A stretch of 8,215 nt of DNA. Source: Promethearchaeota archaeon (lineage in GTDB: Archaea; Asgardarchaeota; Lokiarchaeia; Sigynarchaeales; SOKP01). The first letter of the stretch is position 1. Every line of letters starts with the position of its first letter. The notes beneath the pieces are model-generated. The model ran no database searches. It was given only the letters and a program-made list of their open reading frames with translations, and was not told where the DNA came from. Position numbers and translations under genes: made by a program. The stretch lies in contig JAHLWJ010000192.1 in the NCBI GenBank assembly GCA_019057975.1, positions 1 through 8,215 of the forward strand, written 5' to 3'. Shown here piece by piece: positions 1 to 4,800 of this stretch.

Positions 1-2
1 TC

Positions 3-290
3 AAATTATATCTTCCTGAATGTTTAGTTTTTGAATTCGAGCGATATTTTAACTCGTTATTTGAGTACCTAAAAATTAAACATCATGTGTTCTTAGAGAA
101 CCTAATTGAAGGGAAAGAGTTATTAAATTCCATTTACGGAAAAAAAGAACTCCCTATGGAGTATAATCCATTAAAAAACTTGAAATGGAGTAGAAGAGAT
201 AAGCGATGGATGAATAATAAGCTCTACACCAAGGATTTTGAAAAGATATATTACGAACTAAAGAACTCATACAACAAAGAATCACAATAA
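3..290 (+). CDS. C-terminal part of an unrecognised protein, cut by the left edge
   Basis: This is an open frame from the window edge to a TAA stop, giving the last 95 residues of a longer protein. The first usable start inside the window is a GTG at 87, but the frame stays open to the edge (it begins KLYLPECLVFEFERY), so I treat it as a gene tail rather than a 67-residue gene. It is rich in Lys, Tyr, Leu and Glu and probably helical in its first half. The LYLPECLVFEFE stretch is faintly like the second strand and acidic helix of a PIN nuclease, but no later PIN aspartates are visible, so I do not assign it. Its 3' end overlaps the helicase stub that starts at about 242 in another frame. A frameshifted helicase spanning both was considered, but no helicase motif V appears in this frame. 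Function unknown. Confidence 0.55.
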   Translation, partial: KLYLPECLVFEFERYFNSLFEYLKIKHHVFLENLIEGKELLNSIYGKKELPMEYNPLKNLKWSRRDKRWMNNKLYTKDFEKIYYELKNSYNKESQ

Positions 291-502
291 CTATATATCT
301 ATATCCAGCAATGCAGAGAGCAAACCAAGCTTCAGGAAGACCGATAAGAAGAAAGACTGATAAAGGATTAATTATCTTTCTGGATGAACGGTTTACAAAG
401 AGAGCGAAGTGGATTTCAGAGTGGGTACGAAACGAGATAAAAGTTGTACCTAATAGAAAGGGGATTATAGCATCTTTATCCAAAGCATTTTGGAGTCATT
501 AA
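242..502 (+). pseudogene. C-terminal stub of an XPD/DinG-family superfamily 2 helicase
   Basis: The frame is open from just after a TGA at 239 to the TAA at 500-502, and an ATG at 311 could start a 63-residue product. The residues YLYPAMQRANQASGRPIRR, then LIIFLDERF, then ISEWV, match the end of XPD/Rad3/DinG helicases. There QAxGRxxR is motif VI, which contacts ATP with its arginines, and LDxRF is the conserved strand that follows, ahead of a tryptophan-containing tail. The family match continues upstream of the ATG (YLYPA), so the ATG is not the ancestral start. Walker A and B, the Fe-S cluster cysteines and motif V are all absent from the window in any frame I read. A protein of this size could not unwind DNA. 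It is probably the remnant of a lost helicase gene, or possibly a frameshift product of the gene ending at 290. Motif recognition is strong; the pseudogene status is inferred. Confidence 0.72.
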
Positions 503-540
503 TTGTTAGAAGAGGAAAATTTTTTATTATTTTCTTTGGA
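503..540 (+). terminator. T-rich putative terminator between convergent genes
   Basis: A run of A4 then T6, followed by more T-rich sequence, begins right after the helicase stub stop and runs to the end of the oppositely oriented surface-protein gene. Archaeal RNA polymerase commonly terminates at oligo-T tracts without a hairpin. I see no GC-rich stem, so this rests only on the T tract and its position between convergent genes. Confidence 0.35.
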
Positions 541-1192
541 AATTTTTTTTTTTAATGTAAATAACAATTAATCCTGCAATGGCTGATAATCCTATCATCA
601 TTGGAAGATTATATCCTGAGATATATGAAGACTGACTCCGCATTTCAAAAACAATAAGTGTAACACCACGAAGTGTACTTGAAAGGTTATGTTTAGAAAG
701 AACCCCATTAGAGTTGTATGTATCAACTAAAATAGAAGTCGAAGTTACATATGTTAAAGTATTTCCTGAACTTGTGCGATTCCATGCAGAAGGAGGAGGA
801 TCTGCTGCAAATTCAGCGAGATAAGTGTTTACAGGACAGAGAACAAAAAAACCTATAGATTCTTGGTCATTAGGGTTCTTATGAAAAATATGTGTCCCAT
901 GTTGATCCGCAGTAGCTCCAAACGATTCATTACTAGATATAAAATTCCATGAATCAGAATCTATAATAAAATAATCCGCTTTTTCAGTCACATTTACAAC
1001 TTTTATTTTCATTTTATCACCGATTTCTGCACTACTTCCCCCATAAATAGGATCCAAATGTGTAATCTCATAAATATACTCATCTCCAGCTTTAACTCCA
1101 CACGTATAAGTTGTTCCAAGTGTACTTATTATTGTTGTCGAAAGTGAAAAACTTATAATAACTGCAACTATAAATAAATTTTTATTTCTCAT
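527..1192 (-). CDS. Secreted, C-terminally membrane-anchored surface protein
   Basis: The 221-residue protein has a Sec-type signal at its N terminus: MRNKN, then a hydrophobic core to about residue 24. The mature part begins near TYTCGVKAGDEYIYEI. The GVKAGDEYIYE pattern is typical of a repeated family of Asgard surface proteins of unknown function. Several N-glycosylation sequons (NVT, NES, NRT, NLS) fit an extracellular location. The C terminus (about 190-221) has SGYNLP, one transmembrane helix (IGLSAIAGLIVIYI) and a basic tail KKKNFQRK. This is the layout of an archaeal sorting/anchor signal with a GYN motif just before the helix. The cysteine at 31 is not in a clear lipobox. A TATA box lies about 33 bases before the ATG, so the gene is probably transcribed alone although RPA lies 104 bases upstream on the same strand. 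A related anchor, decayed, is at 6025-6199. Localisation is well supported; ligand and role are unknown. Confidence 0.88.
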   Translation of the reverse strand: MRNKNLFIVAVIISFSLSTTIISTLGTTYTCGVKAGDEYIYEITHLDPIYGGSSAEIGDKMKIKVVNVTEKADYFIIDSDSWNFISSNESFGATADQHGTHIFHKNPNDQESIGFFVLCPVNTYLAEFAADPPPSAWNRTSSGNTLTYVTSTSILVDTYNSNGVLSKHNLSSTLRGVTLIVFEMRSQSSYISGYNLPMMIGLSAIAGLIVIYIKKKNFQRK

Positions 1193-1219
1193 ATTTGATT
1201 TTCTCTTCTGTTCTTGAAT

Positions 1220-1229
1220 TTTTATAATC
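1220..1229 (-). promoter_or_regulatory. TATA box of the surface-protein gene
   Basis: On the minus strand the sequence reads GATTATAAAA, centred about 33 bases upstream of the ATG at 1192. It is followed by an A-rich leader without a Shine-Dalgarno match. The spacing implies a very short leader of about 7 bases. Confidence 0.45.
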
Positions 1230-1296
1230 TTTATTTTTACAAGATTTCATTTAAGTTTTTTTATTTTTTAACTATGACCTATAAACATTGTGATAC

Positions 1297-2214
1297 CTAA
1301 AGTATTTCTAATCTTGAGCTTTTAGCGAAACTAAGCTCCTTTTCATTTGAATAGCTATTTTCCTTAATTACAACGTTAGTAAGTTTAACACCAACTCCAT
1401 CATTGATAATCTTCATGGCTTCTACTGCCCTCATGCCCCAAATATTTACTTTAATTGAAGCAGTATCATCAGATAAAACCAGCTTAAGCAAAAAAGATTT
1501 CTCTCCATTCTTTAGAGTTAGCTCCTTAAACATCTCAACGTGTGCAATACCCCTGATGAACTTAATAAAGCCTTCCTTCTTAAAGATCTCTTCAATAGTA
1601 TGTTTTGTGGGGGACTTCACCCTCTTCTTCTCCTCTACTAATGGAGGTCTAACTCGCTCAACCTCAGGTAGAACAATATCTTTAGGAGCTAACACAATTT
1701 TTCCTTGCCTGCTTAAATGGACCTCTAAATTCCCAGTTGCTCCTACTTTAGAGTATCCCCCAATAATCTGAATGATCTCGTCTTTTTGAAAAGATTCATT
1801 TTCCATTATTTTTGTTTGGTTATTCCAAAGAACAAGTTTAATACACTCTGATTTATCACAAATTACAAATGAACCTACTATTCCTGGAGTACCATCTTTT
1901 TTATTAAAACTTTTTACACCGAAAATTTCTGTAATCCTTCCAGCTATAACGATATTACTCATCGTCTCAATGATGTTTGCTATTGGGATCCTAAAATCAT
2001 TGTAATCAATAAGCTCTTCGATCTCATTTTGAATCTGAGGATCAGAAGAATAGAGGTCAATACCATTATCCTTCCCAATCAAATACAACGCACCTTCTTT
2101 TGTCATAAATCCTTGAAACTCAGCTAACTTTTCATTAACTTGTTTGCTAATATCCTCCTCACTTAATCCGAGGTCTAATAATTTCTCAAGTATTTTTTCT
2201 GCTCGTTCTACCAT
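1297..2214 (-). CDS. rpa: RPA-like single-stranded DNA binding protein with two OB folds
   Basis: This 305-residue protein is expected to coat single-stranded DNA during replication, repair and recombination. Residues 1-55 form the archaeal RPA N-terminal helical segment (KLLDLGLSEEDISKQVNEK, then GALYLIGKDNGIDL). OB fold 1 spans about 76-178. It has the family pattern IANI...MSNIVIAGRITEIF, FNKKDGTPG, a strand ending in the aromatic LVLWNNQ (W130), and GNLEVHLSRQG. A charged linker (180-206) leads to OB fold 2 at about 207-305, with RGIAHVEMFKEL, LVLSDDTASIKVNIWG (W259) and a C-terminal strand. No zinc-finger cysteines follow, so it is a two-OB form rather than the longer Zn-containing archaeal RPA. 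The ATG is preceded by GTGATGTTGG, a weak Shine-Dalgarno, and by a TATA element 31 bases upstream. FEN1 in the same window is a functional relative, but they are not one operon. Family assignment is firm; whether this is the main RPA or a paralogue cannot be told. Confidence 0.9.
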   Translation of the reverse strand: MVERAEKILEKLLDLGLSEEDISKQVNEKLAEFQGFMTKEGALYLIGKDNGIDLYSSDPQIQNEIEELIDYNDFRIPIANIIETMSNIVIAGRITEIFGVKSFNKKDGTPGIVGSFVICDKSECIKLVLWNNQTKIMENESFQKDEIIQIIGGYSKVGATGNLEVHLSRQGKIVLAPKDIVLPEVERVRPPLVEEKKRVKSPTKHTIEEIFKKEGFIKFIRGIAHVEMFKELTLKNGEKSFLLKLVLSDDTASIKVNIWGMRAVEAMKIINDGVGVKLTNVVIKENSYSNEKELSFAKSSRLEIL

Positions 2215-2239
2215 CCAACATCACGTAGCAATTTCTTAC

Positions 2240-2250
2240 TCATATATTAA
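2240..2250 (-). promoter_or_regulatory. TATA box of the RPA-like gene
   Basis: The minus strand reads TTAATATATGA, centred about 31 bases before the ATG at 2214, which would give a leader of only about 5 bases. It sits inside the last codons of an otherwise unsupported minus-strand reading frame (2236-2451). That is one reason I do not call that frame a gene. Confidence 0.45.
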
Positions 2251-2656
2251 TGGAAAATTGCTTTGTCTGTAATTTACTCGAACTGGAAGTATATTATTTT
2301 GTCTTGAAGTAGGTGAAGGAGTCGAAGCACAATTCCACCTATTGGAAGTACTTTCCCCTTCAAAGACTACTCCAAACCTATTTGAATGATGTTTACAGAC
2401 ATTAAAATTCCTTCTACCAACATCTTGATATTCAGTTGAAATCTTAATCACTTTTATTTGTTTAGAAATAATTTCCCATCAAATATATTTAAAGAAAAAA
2501 TCACATCAATTTGCTTTTATAGTATACTGTCAAAAAATAAGTTAATATACTATTTTTGATTTTGACAGATTGATTGGAAAGGTAAATTCAGAGTTTTATT
2601 TCAATGAAAATTCCTTTGAAAAATTTATTTTATTTTAACTTTCAAAATTTAGTTTA
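2251..2656. other. Intergenic stretch with inverted repeats but no supported gene
   Basis: About 400 bases separate the RPA promoter from the decayed frame at 2657. The left half (2251-2451) is richer in G and C than the flanks. It is open on the minus strand for 71 codons and on the plus strand in two short pieces split by a TAG, and neither product looks like a known family. It also holds a short stem, TAGGTG pairing with CACCTA about 2306-2340. The right half (2452-2656) is very AT-rich and contains the interleaved inverted repeats at 2519-2568. Nothing else is visible here. Confidence 0.4.
2519..2568. repeat. Two interleaved perfect inverted repeats
   Basis: ATAGTATA (2519-2526) pairs with TATACTAT (2546-2553), and CTGTCAAAA (2527-2535) pairs with TTTTGACAG (2560-2568). 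The arms are ordered a, b, a', b' with a directly abutting b, so they cannot form one simple nested hairpin: the two hairpins exclude each other, or combine as a pseudoknot-like fold. The element lies downstream of the HEPN unit and upstream of the RPA gene on the minus strand. It could be a two-site protein binding element, an alternative-fold RNA or terminator, or the relic of a small mobile element. I cannot choose among these. Confidence 0.6.
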
Positions 2657-2809
2657 TTATAGGTCTCTCAAGGCTTCATTTAGTTCTTCTAATGAGATGG
2701 CAATCACATTTCCTATTAGCATATTTTCTGTTTCAGATATTTTTATATTTCTTGTTCATGTCCGAACGTCTATGCCATATAACTTCCCATTTATATCAAA
2801 TACAGGTTT
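2657..2809 (-). pseudogene. Decayed C-terminal gene remnant with an in-frame TGA
   Basis: Immediately beyond, and overlapping, the end of the HEPN gene in another frame, the minus strand reads KPVFDINGKLYGIDVRT, then TGA, then TRNIKISETENML, then IGNVIAISLEELNEALRDL and a TAA. The two halves lie in exactly the same frame. Both look like real protein (FDINGKLYGID, ISLEELNEAL), unlike the low-complexity translations of AT-rich noncoding DNA nearby. A TAG lies directly before the lysine, so no start is available. TGA is a genuine stop elsewhere in this window (FEN1 ends with it), so recoding is unlikely, and a TGG or CGA that mutated is the simplest reading. I do not recognise the family. Confidence 0.45.
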
Positions 2810-3774
2810 CTAAGTAGACCATTCTTGATAAAGATTAGATTTTTTCGTATAATTTTATAAATTCTTTCTATATATTCAGTTCTTATATCTATAGGTACTC
2901 CGATTTGAGATTGATCATATCCTAATTTCTTACACGAAATCTCGTTAATTATACCAGAATTATGAACAATAATATTCCTGAGGTAATATGCTTCCCTTAA
3001 TTCTTTCCAATTTATAAAATCTTTCTTTAAATTAATATTAAATCTTGATTCAATTCTTTTAGCGATTTTATCTATATTTTGATAACCCCACCAATCCACT
3101 TCGTTATCAAGTATTTTAATTAATAACTCTTCTTTTGTCTTAGAATCTATTATCTCCTTATTGGAAAGATCTTTTGAATTAGACCTCAATAATTCTGGTC
3201 TGTTTTCATAAATTTTCTTAAATAAATCTTTCAGACATGCTTCAAAGAAAGAAAATTGATATATTAAAGTCATTTTAACCAAATGAATAATTCTTCTATG
3301 TAATTTATCCGGAAAGTCACTACAAAACCAAAATATATATTCCCTTTGAGGCATTCTTAGAGTCGCTTGCTTAGGTTCCTCATTAGTTTCAATACTTCTC
3401 ATTGATACTGAAAAATCTCCCGCAATGTTAAACCGATTGAAACCTTGAGATTTTGAATGTCTAATAAAGCTCTCTACTTTTCTAATAGTCTCTTCATAAC
3501 TTAGACAATCTTTGTCATTTTCTAATACCTGTTCAGGGATTGCTGAATTTAAATTATATTGTCCTTGTTCATCACTTCTCATTAGATTGAAGAAAAAGTT
3601 TAATAATTCATTTAACTTGGAGGTTTTTGCCTTCTCCAACAATAATTTATATTTTTCTTTATCCTTTTCTAAAGAAATCCATGCATTTCTTGAAGATCTG
3701 AATGCATTCATCATATCCATAAGATAATGATTAATTATATTGTTTAAATCATCCTTCAGAGAATCTTTCGACAA
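2791..3774 (-). CDS. HEPN-domain protein, putative RNA nuclease
   Basis: This protein has 327 residues. Residues 1-145 are mostly helical and charged (KDKEKYKLLLEKAK, SYEETIRKVESFIRHSK). The C-terminal domain (about 150-322) has the layout of HEPN proteins of the RiboL-PSP/MAE_28990 kind. A helix KMTLIYQFSFFEACLKDLFKKI is followed by a spacer, DKIAKRIESRFNINL, and then LREAYYLRNIIVHNSGIIN. In that last segment R266 and H271, with N267 after the Arg, form the canonical Rx4H active-site motif of HEPN ribonucleases. Families with this motif act as toxins, abortive-infection effectors or RNA-processing enzymes. The start is unusual: the first start codon after the preceding gene's stop is TTG at 3774, and the first ATG is at codon 19. 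The frame stays open back to the TAA that ends the small gene 22 bases upstream, so the two genes are in the same frame. The HEPN motif is clear; RNA cleavage and a defence role are inferred. Confidence 0.85.
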   Translation of the reverse strand: MSKDSLKDDLNNIINHYLMDMMNAFRSSRNAWISLEKDKEKYKLLLEKAKTSKLNELLNFFFNLMRSDEQGQYNLNSAIPEQVLENDKDCLSYEETIRKVESFIRHSKSQGFNRFNIAGDFSVSMRSIETNEEPKQATLRMPQREYIFWFCSDFPDKLHRRIIHLVKMTLIYQFSFFEACLKDLFKKIYENRPELLRSNSKDLSNKEIIDSKTKEELLIKILDNEVDWWGYQNIDKIAKRIESRFNINLKKDFINWKELREAYYLRNIIVHNSGIINEISCKKLGYDQSQIGVPIDIRTEYIERIYKIIRKNLIFIKNGLLRNLYLI

Positions 3775-3795
3775 ACTAGTAGCCTTAAAAAATTT

Positions 3796-3948
3796 TTATT
3801 CATTTCCCATCTTTTTCCTAAGTAATGAAATCGCGATGGCACTGCTTACCTGCTGTTTTTGGATAAAGTCAATAAGGAGATCACTGTCAATCGTGCTCAC
3901 ATTGATGTTCTCGACCACTTTTTCAATCTCATTCTCAATCTCAAGCAC
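3796..3948 (-). CDS. Small helical protein upstream of the HEPN gene, possible antitoxin
   Basis: This 50-residue frame starts with GTG at 3948 (MLEIENEIEKVVENINV) and ends LLRKKMGNE at TAA 3796-3798. The N-terminal half is an acidic amphipathic helix. The middle, DLLIDFIQKQQVSSAIAISLL, looks like a second helix. Codons are richer in G and C at the third position (GTG, GTC, CTC, ACG, AGC, GCC, GCG) than in neighbouring genes, which argues for coding on this strand rather than for the plus-strand shadow frame. A TATA box 42 bases upstream and the 21-base gap to the HEPN gene make a two-gene operon. Small acidic proteins encoded just before a HEPN toxin are often antitoxins, but I recognise no antitoxin family. 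It could also be the N terminus of one longer HEPN protein interrupted by a nonsense codon, since it shares the HEPN frame. Confidence 0.6.
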   Translation of the reverse strand: MLEIENEIEKVVENINVSTIDSDLLIDFIQKQQVSSAIAISLLRKKMGNE

Positions 3949-3960
3949 TTGTTTTTCGAT

Positions 3961-3982
3961 TTGATTTCATCCTGATTTCATC
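3961..3982 (-). repeat. Tandem 11-base duplication at the head of the small-ORF/HEPN unit
   Basis: On the minus strand the unit GATGAAATCA(G/A) occurs twice back to back. Each copy brings an ATG. The first ATG (3981) is in frame with the small protein but meets TGA four codons later, formed within the second copy. The second ATG gives a nine-codon peptide in another frame. The duplication therefore leaves the GTG at 3948 as the first usable start. Confidence 0.7.
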
Positions 3983-3996
3983 TATATATTATATAG
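3982..3996 (-). promoter_or_regulatory. TATA box for the small-ORF/HEPN operon
   Basis: The minus strand reads CTATATAATATATAG, a strong TATA element. A start site about 25 bases downstream would fall near 3965, within the 11-base duplication and about 17 bases before the GTG at 3948. No other promoter is evident before the HEPN gene, which supports co-transcription. Confidence 0.5.
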
Positions 3997-4112
3997 AGTA
4001 TTGAAAGCAAATTAGGATGATTTAGTATTTAATATTTATGATTCTTGCTTTTTATTAGGAGCCATTGTCCTCACAATAACAGATATTCCCTAATAAATCC
4101 GACAAGTAGACC
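3997..4112. other. Intergenic region between the TFIIB-like gene and the HEPN unit
   Basis: After the TAG that ends the TFIIB-like gene, the minus strand reads GLLVGFI in the same frame and then, shifted by one frame, GISVIVRTMAPNKKQES before a TAA. Joined, these resemble a hydrophobic helix with a basic tail, as at the end of a membrane-anchored protein. The stretch is too short to be sure. No other feature is visible. Confidence 0.2.
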
Positions 4113-4715
4113 CTAAAGGTTCTTGATATATTCTGAAGTCAATCCTATTTTATTTCGAGTTCGATGAAACGCATAAGCAGAGCAACTACATAAAACTCTT
4201 AAATTAGATTGTATAATCCTCATATCTTTTTGGGTATCTAACAAATCGGTAATAAAAATGACGACCGCTACTTGAGTCATGACCTGTGGCCAAAAATATA
4301 GTCTACCCAATTTCTCCTGAAGTCTTCTCGCATTTTCTATTGCTCTTCTTAAATCAAATACAGGAACAAGACGATAGATTTTACGTAATAATATTTTTAT
4401 CATGAGTAATTTGTTTTTATAGTTTAAGACGGTCGGATTTTCCCTCAGAAAATTCTTAAACATTACAATATCTACAAGACATTTACTGATAAATTTATGG
4501 ACAAGAAACTCAGGAACTCCAGTAATATCACTAACCTGATTATTCTCATTAATGGTTACGGCTCTAATTTTATCCCGCTTTGTAGAAAAAGAAATGTTCC
4601 GAAATAAATAATTCAAGATTGTTTCTCTAACTTCACTTGGTTTCTTATAAAATTTAGTATAATAGTCAGAACCACTATCGATATTAACATCCTGTTTTTT
4701 CAGAGTCTGAGTCAT
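4113..4715 (-). CDS. Hypothetical protein with a possible TFIIB-like cyclin repeat
   Basis: The 200-residue protein has no membrane segment. Residues 1-60 are polar and charged. From about 122 to the end it reads DLRRAIENARRLQEKLGR, FWPQVMTQVAVVIFITDLL, IIQSNLRVLCSCSAYAFHRTRNKIG. This parallels the second cyclin repeat of archaeal TFB: a helix, the P-x2-x-A-A helix, a short loop, and a final helix where TFB has serine then a basic TxRxRYK segment. If correct, it would contact TBP or DNA near the promoter. However, there is no N-terminal zinc ribbon and the first half does not give a convincing first cyclin repeat, so it is at most a divergent or partial TFB relative. The ATG is supported by a GAGG Shine-Dalgarno five bases upstream and a TATA box GTTTAAATATCC at 4761-4772. 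It is a single-gene unit between FEN1 and the HEPN operon. Coding is well supported; the family link is tentative. Confidence 0.82.
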   Translation of the reverse strand: MTQTLKKQDVNIDSGSDYYTKFYKKPSEVRETILNYLFRNISFSTKRDKIRAVTINENNQVSDITGVPEFLVHKFISKCLVDIVMFKNFLRENPTVLNYKNKLLMIKILLRKIYRLVPVFDLRRAIENARRLQEKLGRLYFWPQVMTQVAVVIFITDLLDTQKDMRIIQSNLRVLCSCSAYAFHRTRNKIGLTSEYIKNL

Positions 4716-4720
4716 GACTT

Positions 4721-4724
4721 CCTC
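4721..4724 (-). promoter_or_regulatory. Shine-Dalgarno site of the TFIIB-like gene
   Basis: GAGG lies five bases before the ATG at 4715. It is one of the few clear ribosome binding sites in the window and fixes the start of that gene. Most neighbours have short leaders without one. Confidence 0.5.
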
Positions 4725-4750
4725 AATTTTACCAATTTTCGTTACCTATG

Positions 4751-4779
4751 AATAAACTGAGGATATTTAAACAAAAAAT
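4751..4779 (-). promoter_or_regulatory. TATA promoter element, copy 1 of a near-identical pair
   Basis: This 29-base segment contains GTTTAAATATCCTCAG on the minus strand, with the TATA core at about 4763-4771. It differs from the segment at 7609-7637 at only two positions. It sits 51 bases before the TFIIB-like gene, giving a leader of about 25 bases with a Shine-Dalgarno site. It lies just downstream of the FEN1 stop codon. Confidence 0.6.
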
Positions 4780-4800
4780 GTGGAAATAGGCAAATCATTA

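Noticed and set aside
154..483. 109-codon minus-strand frame opposite the left-edge gene and the helicase stub
   Set aside because: It is antisense to a frame with a clear helicase motif VI. Its product is a Cys/Phe/Ile-rich sequence with no recognisable pattern.
1403..1771. 122-codon plus-strand frame
   Set aside because: It is antisense to the OB-fold region of the RPA-like gene, whose family pattern is unambiguous.
2300..2345. tRNA-like TTCGACTCC with flanking stem on the minus strand
   Set aside because: The T-arm stem does not pair and no acceptor, D or anticodon arms can be built around it.
2243..2412. Plus-strand frame MENCFVCNLLELE, TAG, VKESKHNSTYWKYF and on to TAA
   Set aside because: Protein-like in places, but interrupted by a stop, without a promoter, and not recognised. 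It is no stronger than the opposing minus frame.
2236..2451. 71-codon minus-strand frame just upstream of the RPA-like gene
   Set aside because: It has a GTG start, no recognisable motif and a composition unlike the Lys-rich neighbours. Its last codons contain the likely RPA TATA box. A short hypothetical gene cannot be fully excluded; a homologue in another genome would reverse this.
2604..2813. 69-codon plus-strand frame
   Set aside because: It is antisense to the decayed minus-strand remnant and has no supporting motif.
3740..3964. 74-codon plus-strand frame
   Set aside because: It is antisense to the 50-residue small gene, whose codon use, TATA box and spacing to HEPN make the minus strand the better choice. 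The plus product is Ser/Phe-rich antisense of acidic codons.
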